A stretch of DNA of 43,053 bases from a bacterium (GTDB taxonomy: Bacteria; Sysuimicrobiota; Sysuimicrobiia; Sysuimicrobiales; Segetimicrobiaceae). This document shows positions 24,079 through 32,406 of this stretch, piece by piece. Position 1 is the first letter of the stretch. Each line of letters starts with the position of its first letter. Location of the stretch: the NCBI GenBank assembly GCA_035308905.1, contig DATGFS010000007.1, positions 1 through 43,053 on the forward strand. The letters run 5' to 3'. The notes under the pieces were generated by a model. It did no database searches, had not been told where the DNA came from, and saw only the letters and a list, made by a program, of their open reading frames with translations. The position numbers and the translations under genes were made by a program.

Positions 24079-25956
24079 GTGACGCAGATCGCGTGGATCA
24101 TCCCGCTGCTGCCGCTGGCGGCGTTCGCGCTCATCACGGCGGCGGGCCCGCGCCTGCCGGGCCGCGGCGCCTACGTGTCGATCGCCGGCATCGTGCTCGC
24201 CGGGCTGGGCGGTCTCGTCGTGCTGGGCGAGGTGATCGGCGGCGCCCGCGCCGACGTCACCTACACCTGGGCGGTGCTCGGGACCAAACCGATCACCGTC
24301 GGGTTCGTCGTCGATCCGCTGAGCGCGATCATGCTCGCGATGGTCGGCGTCGTCGCCTCCCTGATCACGATCTACTCCGTCGGCTACATGGCCGGCGACC
24401 CGCGCTACCCGCGGTTCTTCGCCTACCTGTCGCTGTTCCAGTTCTCGATGCTGTTCCTGGTCCTCGCCGACAACTTCCTGTTCATCTACGCGGGGTGGGA
24501 GCTCGTCGGTCTCTGCTCGTACCTGCTGATCGGCTTCTGGTTCGAGCGGCCGGCCGCGGCGCGCGCCGCGCTCAAGGCGTTCATTACGACGCGCGTCGGC
24601 GACTTTTCGATGATGATCGGCATCCTGATCATCTTCCTGTACACGGGCTCGCTGCGGTTCGACGAGGCCTTCCGGAGCATCCAGGGGGGTGCGCTCGCCG
24701 GGCCGCTCCTGACCGCCGCCGCGGTGCTCGTCTTCGGCGGGGCGGTCGGCAAGTCGGCGCAGGTGCCGCTGCACGTCTGGCTGCCCGACGCGATGGAGGG
24801 CCCCACGCCGGTCAGCGCGCTGATCCACGCCGCGACGATGGTCGCCGCCGGCGTGTACCTCGTGGCCCGCACGTACCCGCTCTTCCTCCTGTCGCCGAAC
24901 CACGCCGCGCTCACGGTCGTCGCCTACATCGGCGGCATCACCGCGCTCATCGCCGCGACGATGGGGGTGGTGGAGGACGACATCAAGCGGGTGCTGGCGT
25001 ACTCGACGATCAGCCAGCTGGGCTACATGATGCTCGGCCTCGGCGTCCTCGGCTACACCGCGGGGATGTTCCACCTGATCACGCACGCGTTCTTCAAGGC
25101 GCTCCTGTTCCTCGGCGCCGGCAGCGTGATCCACGGCGTCGCGACCAACAACATCAAGCAGATGGGCGGGCTGGCCCAAGCGATGCCGTGGACGGCCTGG
25201 ACCTTCATCGCGGCGACGCTCGCCCTCACCGGGATCCCGCCGTTCGCGGGGTTCTTCAGCAAGGACCAGGTGCTTGCCGCGGCGTTCGCGCACGACCGCG
25301 CCCTGTGGGCGCTCGGCGCCGCCGGCGCGTTCCTCACGTCCCTCTACATGGGGCGGCTCATCTGGTACACGTTCGCTGGGACGTACCGCGGCGGCGATCC
25401 GCAGGCGCCGGCCCACGGCTCGGCCGGGCACGGCGGGCCGCACGAGAGCCCCGCGGTGATGGTGGTGCCGCTCGTGATCCTCGCGATCTTCACGGTGTTT
25501 CTCGGCTGGGTGGGCGCGGAGTCGCTCGGCAACCCGTTCGAGAGGTTCATCCACTTCCCGGGCGTGGAGCCGGTCCCGCCGAGCTTCGGCCTGCTTCTCC
25601 TCTCGATCGCGATCGCCGTCGCCGGCTGGGCCGCCGCGGCCGTCATCTACGTCTGGCGGATCGTGCCGTCGGAGTCGCTGCGGCAGGCGATGCCCTGGGC
25701 GTACACCCTCCTCGTGCGACGCTACTTCGTCGACGACATCTACGCCTGGGTGTTCCTCGGGCTGGGCGGCTTCGTGATGCGGCTCGCCGGACTGTTCGAC
25801 CGGTACGTCATCGACGGGCTCGTCAACCTGACCGGCTGGCTGGCGCGCCATGTCGGGCTCGGCCTGCGGTACATCCAGACCGGCCGTGAGGAGACGTACC
25901 TGCTGCTCGTGTTCCTCGGCGTCGTCGTCATCGTCGTCGTGAGGCTGGTCTGGTGA
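24079..25956 (+). CDS. nuoL: NADH-quinone oxidoreductase subunit L
   Basis: NuoL (625 aa) is the distal antiporter-like proton pump of complex I. Blocks include GFVVDPLSAIMLAMVGVVASL, NFLFIYAGWELVGLCSYLLIGFW with the key glutamate, GKSAQVPLHVWLPDAMEGPTPVSALIHAATMVAAGVYLVAR with the pumping lysine, and FHLITHAFFKALLFLGAGSVIH. The C-terminal part has the long lateral helix region and a final hydrophobic helix. The start is GTG 24079. It overlaps nuoM as GTGA. Confidence 0.96.
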   Translation: MTQIAWIIPLLPLAAFALITAAGPRLPGRGAYVSIAGIVLAGLGGLVVLGEVIGGARADVTYTWAVLGTKPITVGFVVDPLSAIMLAMVGVVASLITIYSVGYMAGDPRYPRFFAYLSLFQFSMLFLVLADNFLFIYAGWELVGLCSYLLIGFWFERPAAARAALKAFITTRVGDFSMMIGILIIFLYTGSLRFDEAFRSIQGGALAGPLLTAAAVLVFGGAVGKSAQVPLHVWLPDAMEGPTPVSALIHAATMVAAGVYLVARTYPLFLLSPNHAALTVVAYIGGITALIAATMGVVEDDIKRVLAYSTISQLGYMMLGLGVLGYTAGMFHLITHAFFKALLFLGAGSVIHGVATNNIKQMGGLAQAMPWTAWTFIAATLALTGIPPFAGFFSKDQVLAAAFAHDRALWALGAAGAFLTSLYMGRLIWYTFAGTYRGGDPQAPAHGSAGHGGPHESPAVMVVPLVILAIFTVFLGWVGAESLGNPFERFIHFPGVEPVPPSFGLLLLSIAIAVAGWAAAAVIYVWRIVPSESLRQAMPWAYTLLVRRYFVDDIYAWVFLGLGGFVMRLAGLFDRYVIDGLVNLTGWLARHVGLGLRYIQTGREETYLLLVFLGVVVIVVVRLVW

Positions 25957-27461
25957 GCGGTCTGCTGAGCCTCGTCCTCTGGATCCCGCTGGCGGGGGCG
26001 GCCGTGCTGCTGGCGCTGCCCCGCGGGCAGGTCCGCACGATCCGGGTCGTGGCGCTCGTCACGACGGTCGCCGATTTTCTCGCGTCCGTGTGGGCGGCCG
26101 GCGCCTTCGACTGGCCTCACGCGGGCACGCTGCAGCTCACGGAGCAGGTCGGCTGGATCCCGTCGCTGGGCGCGACCTACCATCTCGCGGTCGACGGCCT
26201 GAGCCTTCCGCTCGTCGTGCTGACGACGCTGCTCACGGTGCTCTGCGTGATCTACTCGTGGCGCGTAGACCTCCGGCCGAAAGAGTACATGATTCTGTTC
26301 CTGCTGCTCGAGACCGGCATGCTCGGCGTCTTCCTGGCGCTCGATTTCTTCCTGTTCTACGTGTTCTGGGAGGTCAGCCTCATTCCGATGTACTTCATCA
26401 TCGGCATCTGGGGCGGACCCCGGCGGGCCTACGCGGCGATCAAGTTCTTCCTGTACACGCTGGTCGGCTCGCTCGCGATGCTGCTGGGAATCCTGATCGT
26501 GTACTTCCACTCCTCGCCGCGCACGTTCGACATGGTGGCGCTGTTCCAGCAAAAGCCGCTGGCCGGGGACCTGCACCTGGCGACCCTGGCGTTCTGGGGC
26601 TTCTTCCTCGGCTTCGCGATCAAGGTGCCGATGTTCCCCTTCCACACCTGGCTCCCGGACGCGCACGTCGAGGCGCCGACAGCCGGCAGCGTCCTCCTGG
26701 CCGCGATTCTCCTGAAGCTCGGGACCTACGGGTTCGTCCGCATCGTGCTGCCGCTGCTGCCCGCCGCGTTCCACGCGCTGGCCGGCCTGGTCGCCGTGCT
26801 CGCGGTGATCGCGGCGGTGTACGGCGCGCTCGTCGCGATGGCGCAGACGGACCTCAAGAAGCTCGTCGCATACTCGAGCGTGAACCACATGGGCTACGTG
26901 ATGCTCGGCGTCGCCGCCGCGGCGGCGGCGGAGGGGCAGCCGGCCCTGCGAAACGCCGCGGCCATCGCCCTGAACGGCGCGACGATGCAGATGCTGGCCC
27001 ACGGCGTGGTCACGGGCGCGCTCTTCTTCCTCGTCGGCGTGATCTACGATTACCGGGCGCACACCCGCGGCGTGAACGACTTCGGCGGCCTGTGGGCGCG
27101 GCTGCCGGTCTACACGGGCCTGACGATGCTGGCGATGCTGGCGTCGCTCGGCCTGCCCGGCCTGATCGGGTTCGTGGCGGAGTTTCCGATCTTTCTCGGC
27201 GCCTACCAGATCTATCCGGCGCTGACGGTCGTCGCGCTGACCGGCGTCGTGATCACGGTGGCGTTCTTCCTCTGGACGATCTACCGGATCTTCTGGGGCC
27301 CGCTCAACAGCCGCTGGGCCGGCCTGCCCGATCTCGACGGCCGCGAGGCCTGGACGCTCGCGCCGCTCGCCGCGCTCATGATCGCGGTCGGCGTCTACCC
27401 AGCGCCGGTCATGAACGCGATCAACGCGGCGATGCTCGGGATTCTCAACCTGGTCCGATGA
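25953..27461 (+). CDS. nuoM: NADH-quinone oxidoreductase subunit M
   Basis: NuoM (502 aa) is the middle antiporter-like subunit, with about 14 helices. It shows YHLAVDGLSLPLVVLTTLLT, FYVFWEVSLIPMYFIIGIWGG (essential glutamate), KVPMFPFHTWLPDAHVEAPTAGSVLLAAILLKLGTYG (lysine and histidine in the channel), and KLVAYSSVNHMGYVMLGV. A Ala/Gly insertion (AAAAAAEGQPA near residue 330) lies in a loop. nuoN follows after 10 nt. Confidence 0.96.
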   Translation: MSGLLSLVLWIPLAGAAVLLALPRGQVRTIRVVALVTTVADFLASVWAAGAFDWPHAGTLQLTEQVGWIPSLGATYHLAVDGLSLPLVVLTTLLTVLCVIYSWRVDLRPKEYMILFLLLETGMLGVFLALDFFLFYVFWEVSLIPMYFIIGIWGGPRRAYAAIKFFLYTLVGSLAMLLGILIVYFHSSPRTFDMVALFQQKPLAGDLHLATLAFWGFFLGFAIKVPMFPFHTWLPDAHVEAPTAGSVLLAAILLKLGTYGFVRIVLPLLPAAFHALAGLVAVLAVIAAVYGALVAMAQTDLKKLVAYSSVNHMGYVMLGVAAAAAAEGQPALRNAAAIALNGATMQMLAHGVVTGALFFLVGVIYDYRAHTRGVNDFGGLWARLPVYTGLTMLAMLASLGLPGLIGFVAEFPIFLGAYQIYPALTVVALTGVVITVAFFLWTIYRIFWGPLNSRWAGLPDLDGREAWTLAPLAALMIAVGVYPAPVMNAINAAMLGILNLVR

Positions 27462-27471
27462 GGCGCCGCCG

Positions 27472-28968
27472 ATGACGGGCGTGGACCTGCGGCCGCTGCT
27501 GCCGGAAATGGTGATCGGGCTGCTCGCCCTCGGCCTGCTCGTGCTCGACCTCGTGGTCGCGCCGGAGGACCGGCGGCTCATCGGCTGGACCGCGATCGCC
27601 GGGCTCATCATCGCGCTTGTCCCGTCCGCCGTGCTGATCGGCGGGTCGCGGTCTCTCGCGGTCTTCAACACCTACGCCGTGGATCCGTTCGCCGGCTTCT
27701 TCAAAGTCGTGGCGATCGTGAGCGCGATCCTGGTCATCGCCGCGGCGATGGAATTCTTCCGCGACCACCCGACCGTCCACGAAGGCGATATCTACGTCCT
27801 GATCGTGTTCATGGTCCTCGGGCTCGCCGCGATGGCCGCGGCGGCCGACCTGATCGTGCTGTTCCTCGCGATCGAGTGGGTGTCGCTCATCTCGTATGTG
27901 CTCGCGGGCTCGCTCAAGGCCGACCGGAAAAGCAGCGAGGCCGGCGTGAAGTATTTCTTCTACGGCGCGGCGGCCTCCGCGGTCATGCTGTACGGCTTCA
28001 CGTACCTGTACGGCGCGGCCGGGACGACGAACATCTACGAGCTCGGCGCGCGCCTCGGGACCGCGCAGCCCGGGTTCCTGATCGTCGCCGTCGTGCTCAT
28101 CCTCGCCGGCTTCGGGTTCAAGATCTCGGCCGTGCCGTTTCACCAGTGGACGCCGGACGTCTACGAGGGCGCGCCGACGCCGATCGTCGCGTTCCTGTCG
28201 GTGGCCAGCAAGGCCGCGGGCTTCGCGGCGCTCGTGCGGATGCTGTACGTCGCGCTGCCGCCCGGCGCCTGGGTCGCGATCGTCGCGGCGCTGGCGGTGC
28301 TGTCGATGACGCTCGGCAATCTGCTCGCGCTCTCGCAGACAAACATCAAGCGCATGCTGGCGTACAGTGCGATCGCCCACGCCGGCTACATGCTGATCGG
28401 CGTCGTGGCGGTGTCGGCCTCGCCGGGCGTGCTCGCGTCGGGACAGTCGGCGCTGCTCTTCTACCTGTCGGGCTATGTCTTTACGAACATCGGGGCCTTT
28501 ACCGTGGCGATCGCCGTGTCGCGGGCGAGCGGCTCCGACGCGATCGCCGGGTACGCCGGGCTGAGCCAGCGCTCGCCGTTCGCCGCGACCGCGATGGGCG
28601 CGTTCATGCTGGCGCTCACCGGCATCCCGCCGACGGCGTTGTTCTGGGGCAAGGTGTTTCTGTTCGGCGCCGCGATCCAGAACGGGTTCCTCTGGCTCGC
28701 CGTCGTCGGCATCCTGAACAGCGTCGTGTCGCTGTACTACTACGTGGGCGTCATCCGCGCCATGTGGCAAATGCCGCCGGCCGGCGAGCCGTCCGCGGAG
28801 CCCGGTGCAGCCGGGCGGCCGGCCGGAGAGCCGGTCGCCGCGCCGATCGAGACGCCGCTGCTGCGGGGCGTGCTCGCCGTGACGACCGCCGGCGCCTTGC
28901 TCCCGGGCTTCTTCCCCGACGTGCTGATCCGTCTGGCCCAGGCGGCTTCGCTGCTGCTGAAGCTGTAG
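27472..28968 (+). CDS. nuoN: NADH-quinone oxidoreductase subunit N
   Basis: NuoN (498 aa) is the proximal antiporter-like subunit. Typical segments are LIVLFLAIEWVSLISYVLAGSLK (essential glutamate), SSEAGVKYFFYGAAASAVMLYG, FGFKISAVPFHQWTPDVYEGAPTPIVAFLSVASKAAGF and KRMLAYSAIAHAGYMLIG. A Pro/Ala/Glu-rich loop (about residues 440-465) before the last helix is longer than usual. It is the last gene of the nuo run; the next 182 nt hold the V-ATPase promoter and leader. Confidence 0.95.
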   Translation: MTGVDLRPLLPEMVIGLLALGLLVLDLVVAPEDRRLIGWTAIAGLIIALVPSAVLIGGSRSLAVFNTYAVDPFAGFFKVVAIVSAILVIAAAMEFFRDHPTVHEGDIYVLIVFMVLGLAAMAAAADLIVLFLAIEWVSLISYVLAGSLKADRKSSEAGVKYFFYGAAASAVMLYGFTYLYGAAGTTNIYELGARLGTAQPGFLIVAVVLILAGFGFKISAVPFHQWTPDVYEGAPTPIVAFLSVASKAAGFAALVRMLYVALPPGAWVAIVAALAVLSMTLGNLLALSQTNIKRMLAYSAIAHAGYMLIGVVAVSASPGVLASGQSALLFYLSGYVFTNIGAFTVAIAVSRASGSDAIAGYAGLSQRSPFAATAMGAFMLALTGIPPTALFWGKVFLFGAAIQNGFLWLAVVGILNSVVSLYYYVGVIRAMWQMPPAGEPSAEPGAAGRPAGEPVAAPIETPLLRGVLAVTTAGALLPGFFPDVLIRLAQAASLLLKL

Positions 28969-29025
28969 CCGATGCCGGCCGGCCACCGGCCGGCCGCCGT
29001 GAAATTGGAGCCGGGCCGGTCAAAC

Positions 29026-29054
29026 TTGACACTATTTTGGGGGGTTGTTACGAT
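29026..29054 (+). promoter_or_regulatory. Sigma70-type promoter of the V/A-ATPase operon
   Basis: A perfect TTGACA at 29026-29031 is followed after 17 nt by TACGAT at 29049-29054, with an extended -10 TG at 29046-29047. Transcription would start near 29061, giving a ~90-nt leader before ATG 29151. The surrounding A+T-rich patch stands out from the rest of the window. Confidence 0.65.
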
Positions 29055-29076
29055 GTTGGCCGCAGTGGGGCAGGAA

Positions 29077-29128
29077 CGTCCGCGGGCCGGCGCGCGGCTC
29101 ATCCTCGGTCTACGGACGATATTTTTTT
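29077..29128 (+). promoter_or_regulatory. Attenuator-like structure in the V/A-ATPase leader
   Basis: CGTCCG (29077-29082) pairs with CGGACG (29113-29118), enclosing GC-rich sequence that can form an inner GCCG/CGGC hairpin (29086-29098). AT and a run of seven T (29122-29128) follow directly, as in an intrinsic terminator, and it lies downstream of the predicted transcription start. A small frame (29053 or 29065 to the TGA at 29152-29154) crosses the hairpin and overlaps the first ATPase ATG as ATGA. Regulation by attenuation is an inference. The structure could also end read-through from nuo. Confidence 0.4.
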
Positions 29129-29150
29129 GTTCCACGCAGGAGCACGTGAG

Positions 29151-29501
29151 ATGACCGCACACGACACCCCCGACCGTCATTCCGGTGAAGCCCTGCTCCG
29201 CGAGATCGCGCAGCGGGAGCAGGAACTGCAGCAGCAGATAGCGGACGCCCGCGCCGAGGCCGCACGCCGCATCGAACAGGCGCAGCGGCAGGCCGAGGAG
29301 ACGCGCCGGCGGGCCCGCGACCGCGCCCGCGACATCTCCGCCGGCGCCGCCGCGGAGGCGTCGCGCGAGGCGGAGCGCATCGCCAAGGAGATCGTGGCCC
29401 GCGCCGAGGCCGAGGCCGCGGCGATCCGCAAGCAGGCCGAGGAGCGCCGCGCGAAGGCCGTCGAGCTGGTCGTGCGCGAGGTTCTCGGAGGGCAGGCATG
29501 A
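29151..29501 (+). CDS. atpH: V/A-type ATPase peripheral-stalk subunit H (G family)
   Basis: The 116-aa product is a long charged helix rich in Ala, Glu, Arg and Gln (REIAQREQELQQQIADARAE), as expected of the coiled-coil stator subunit (AhaH, called G in Thermus) that pairs with subunit E. The C-terminal VELVVREVLGGQA packs on the ATPase head. AGGAG at 29138-29142 lies 8 nt before ATG 29151. It is the first gene of the ATPase operon, and its stop overlaps the subunit I start as ATGA. Sequence conservation in this family is low, so the name rests partly on position. Confidence 0.82.
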   Translation: MTAHDTPDRHSGEALLREIAQREQELQQQIADARAEAARRIEQAQRQAEETRRRARDRARDISAGAAAEASREAERIAKEIVARAEAEAAAIRKQAEERRAKAVELVVREVLGGQA

Positions 29502-31453
29502 TCGTGACGATGAGCCGGGTGACCGTGCTCGGGCCCCGGCGGCTGCAGGCGGACGTGGCCGACGCGATTCAGGGCCTCGGCAGCCTGCACATCGATCACG
29601 TCCGGCCGGCCGAGGAGAGCATCGCGCCGCGCCCGCTCAACGACCGCGACCAGGCGGCGCGCGAGGCGATCGACGCGGTGCGCACCCGGGCGGAGGCGAT
29701 TCTGTCGCTCCTTCCCGCGATCGAGATCCCCCCCGTCGCCACCGAGCCGTACGCGGGGCAGTCACCGGAGGCGCTGCGGGCCCGCCTCGACGCGGTGGAC
29801 GCGCAGGCCAAGGAGCTGACGCGGCGCCTGCTCGAGGCCGAGGAAGAGCAGGAGATCGTCCAGGCCTACGGCCGCGCCATCGAGATCCTGGCGCCGCTGC
29901 TCACGCCGCTGCAGAACAGCCGGCTGCTCGAGTCGACCGGCTTCCTGCTCGAGGGGAAGCCGGGCGCGGTCGAGGCGCTGCGGTCCGATCTTGCGGCCGC
30001 GACCCAGGGCCGGGTGGAGGTGACGAGCCGTCCGCTCGACGCGCACCGCGTCGCCGTGGTCGTGGCCTACGCGCGCCGCGCCGCCGAGGCGGTCCGGCCC
30101 GTTCTGACCCGTGCCGGCGCCACCGAGCTTCGCCTGCCGGCCAGCGTGCGCGACATGCCGCTGCCGCAGGCCGTCACGCATCTCCAAGAGCGGACCCGCG
30201 TGCTGCCGGGCGAGATCGAAGGGCTGCGGGGCGAGCTGATGGAGCTGAGCCGCCGGCACCGGCCGGAGGTGACGGCGATCGCCGTCGTGGCCCGCGACAC
30301 GGTCCACCGCTACGAGCTGATGGCGCAGACGCCGCAGTCGCGGTATGCGTTCGTGCTGTACGGCTGGGTGCCGACCGCCCGCGTCGGGGTCGTGCGCGAG
30401 GGGCTCAAGAAGCGGTTCGGTGACAACGTCATGGTGTTCGACGAGCCGGCGCCGGTGCACCACGCCGAGCGGGTGCCGGTGCTGCTCGACAACCCGGGGT
30501 GGCTGAAGCCGTTCGAGATGTTCCTGGCGATCTTCGATCCGCCGAAGTACGGCACGCTCGACCCCACGATCTTCTTCGCGATTTCGATGCCGCTGTGGGT
30601 GGGCCTCATCATCGGCGACGTAGGCTACGGCCTGTTCCTGCTCGCGATCACGCTGTGGCTCGCCGGCAAGGCGCGGACGGGGAAGCCGTGGCGGGTGGTC
30701 CTGGCCGGGCTGGACTTCGGGTTCACGCTGACGCCGGTCGTGATGCGGCGCGTCGTCGCGCTGCTCACGTGGATGACCTCGTTCACGTTTCTATTCGGGA
30801 TCGTGTTCGGGGAGTTCTTCGGCGATCTGCCGCAGCGGCTGTTCCCGGGGTTCCACCCGATATTCGACCGGCTGGAGGGCATCAACACCTACCTCTATCT
30901 GTCCGTCGGCTTCGGCCTCGCGCAAGTGTACCTCGGCCTCTTCATGGAGATGGTGAAGGCCGTCCGGCACCACGAGCGGACCGAGTTTCTCGAAGCGGCG
31001 GCGCTGCTCTTCGGCGGGACGACGGTATTTCTGTGGCTGGCAACGCAGGTGCATGTGCTGCCGCCGTCGTTCTTCAGCCCCGTCATGCTGGGGTGCGCGG
31101 TGCTGTTCCTGCTGTCGCTGCTGCTCTCGGCGAGCCTCGGCAGCGCGATGTGGATCATGGAATCGATCTCGACGTTCGGCGCGATCATCTCGTACGCCCG
31201 AATCTTCGCGGTCGGCGTGGCGTCGCTCGCGCTCGCGATCGTCGCGAACACGATCGGCGGCCGCGTGCCGGTGCTGATCCTCGGGATCTTCGTCGGCGCG
31301 GTCGCCCACATCATGTTCTTCGGGCTGACGATCATCGGCCACATCCTGCAGCCAGCCCGACTCAACTGGGTCGAGTTCTTCTCCAAGTTCAAGTACTACC
31401 AGGATACCGGTCGTCGATACCGGCCATTTCAACGCAGCGGGGGTGGAGCGTGA
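29498..31453 (+). CDS. atpI: V/A-type ATPase subunit I (a-subunit homologue)
   Basis: This 651-aa protein joins a cytoplasmic N-terminal half (about residues 1-330, with coiled-coil regions) to a membrane half with about seven or eight helices. It carries ions between the half-channels and the K ring. The conserved arginine is probably in AIISYARIFAVGVASLALAIVAN, the best-conserved segment; PTIFFAISMPLWVGLIIGDVGYGLFLL and FGIVFGEFFGDL are also typical. It begins with ATG 29498, MIVTMSRVTVLGPRR. Its stop overlaps the subunit K start as GTGA. Confidence 0.94.
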   Translation: MIVTMSRVTVLGPRRLQADVADAIQGLGSLHIDHVRPAEESIAPRPLNDRDQAAREAIDAVRTRAEAILSLLPAIEIPPVATEPYAGQSPEALRARLDAVDAQAKELTRRLLEAEEEQEIVQAYGRAIEILAPLLTPLQNSRLLESTGFLLEGKPGAVEALRSDLAAATQGRVEVTSRPLDAHRVAVVVAYARRAAEAVRPVLTRAGATELRLPASVRDMPLPQAVTHLQERTRVLPGEIEGLRGELMELSRRHRPEVTAIAVVARDTVHRYELMAQTPQSRYAFVLYGWVPTARVGVVREGLKKRFGDNVMVFDEPAPVHHAERVPVLLDNPGWLKPFEMFLAIFDPPKYGTLDPTIFFAISMPLWVGLIIGDVGYGLFLLAITLWLAGKARTGKPWRVVLAGLDFGFTLTPVVMRRVVALLTWMTSFTFLFGIVFGEFFGDLPQRLFPGFHPIFDRLEGINTYLYLSVGFGLAQVYLGLFMEMVKAVRHHERTEFLEAAALLFGGTTVFLWLATQVHVLPPSFFSPVMLGCAVLFLLSLLLSASLGSAMWIMESISTFGAIISYARIFAVGVASLALAIVANTIGGRVPVLILGIFVGAVAHIMFFGLTIIGHILQPARLNWVEFFSKFKYYQDTGRRYRPFQRSGGGA

Positions 31454-31773
31454 AGTCTCGAAAGATGTGGAAAGTGGTGGGCCTGACGGCCGCCGGGTTG
31501 ATGCTCTTTGCGATGGGCGCGGGCGCCCAGCAGGCCGCCCAGGCGGTTGGCGCCGGCACCGGCGCGGGCCTCTTGGGCGTCGGCGCCGGATTGGCGATCG
31601 GGCTCGGCGCGGTCGGCACCGGCCTCGCGCAGTCCCGCATCGGCGGCGCCGCGGCAGGCGTCATCGCGGAGCGGCCGGAGATGTTCGGCACGATGCTGAT
31701 CCTGCTCGTGATTCCGGAAACGCTCGTCATTTTCGGATTCGTCATCGCGTTCTTCCTGTACGGCAAGATCTAG
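31450..31773 (+). CDS. atpK: V/A-type ATPase proteolipid subunit K (c ring), with signal-like leader
   Basis: The 107-aa product has a signal-peptide-like N-terminus (residues 1-~26, basic then hydrophobic, with AGAQQA as a likely cleavage site) and one helical hairpin: GLLGVGAGLAIGLGAVGTGLAQ and TMLILLVIPETLVIFGFVIAFFLYG. Glu90 in IPETLVIF is the ion-binding carboxylate. Thermus subunit K likewise has a cleavable leader and one hairpin. Gln61 and the ET pair are compatible with either proton or sodium coupling, which sequence alone does not settle. GTG 31450 follows a strong GGGGGTGGAG. ATG 31465 is an alternative start. Confidence 0.92.
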   Translation: MKSRKMWKVVGLTAAGLMLFAMGAGAQQAAQAVGAGTGAGLLGVGAGLAIGLGAVGTGLAQSRIGGAAAGVIAERPEMFGTMLILLVIPETLVIFGFVIAFFLYGKI

Positions 31774-31791
31774 GGACCGCGGAGCGGTCGC

Positions 31792-32379
31792 GTGGGGACG
31801 CAACTGATCCAGCTGCTCGAGCAGGAAGCCCGGGCCGAGAAGGACCAGGCGCTGCAGGAGGCGCAGGTCAAGGCCGAGGAGATCCTCGCGGCCGCGGCGC
31901 GCGAGGCCGACGAGCTCGAGGCCGCGGCCCGGCAGCGCGTCGAGGCGGAACAAGTCCAGGCGCGGGCGCGGGCGACCAGCACCGCGAGCCTGCGCGCGGC
32001 CGCGCTGGTGCTCGCGGCGAAGGACGAAGCGATCCGCAAAGGATTCGAGCAGGCGGAGGCCGATCTCCGCGCGGCCGCGGCGAACCCGCAGCGCCGCGTT
32101 GCGGTCTTGAAATCGCTGCTGCGCGAGGCCGCGAGGGATCTGTCGACCGGCGGCCGCGTCACGGTCGAGACGTCTCGCGGCGACGTCCAGGCCGTGCGGG
32201 ACGCGGCCCGTGAGCTCGGATTGGACGCCGAGGTGCGGGAGGCCGCGGATGTCGCGGACGGGGTCCGCGTCGCCGCGGCGGACGGGCGGGTCGTCGTCGA
32301 GAACACGCTGGGAAGCCGGCTCGCCCGCGCCCGGCGGGAGATGGTGTCGAGGGTGGCGGAGACGCTGTGGGGCCGGTAA
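31792..32379 (+). CDS. atpE: V/A-type ATPase peripheral-stalk subunit E
   Basis: The 195-aa product pairs with subunit H to make the stator. The first ~100 residues form a long Ala/Glu/Gln-rich helix (LLEQEARAEKDQALQEAQVK). The C-terminal ~90 residues form an alpha/beta head domain ending DGRVVVENTLGSRLARARRE, the E-subunit signature. GTG 31792 is preceded by GGAG at 31781-31784 with 7-nt spacing. It fits between K and C, as in Thermus. Confidence 0.88.
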   Translation: MGTQLIQLLEQEARAEKDQALQEAQVKAEEILAAAAREADELEAAARQRVEAEQVQARARATSTASLRAAALVLAAKDEAIRKGFEQAEADLRAAAANPQRRVAVLKSLLREAARDLSTGGRVTVETSRGDVQAVRDAARELGLDAEVREAADVADGVRVAAADGRVVVENTLGSRLARARREMVSRVAETLWGR

Positions 32380-32406
32380 GCCGGGGGCGGCGCTGAGCCA
32401 ACCTCC

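Noticed and set aside
24052-28986. Long minus-strand frames opposite nuoL-M-N
   Set aside because: They are rich in charged repeats (RRHHRR-like) typical of antisense of membrane genes. No motif, no ribosome-binding site, and strong homology on the + strand.
31450-31773. Sodium-type ATPase from the K-subunit Gln61 and Glu90-Thr91
   Set aside because: The proton-coupled Thermus subunit has the same pattern, so ion specificity cannot be inferred.
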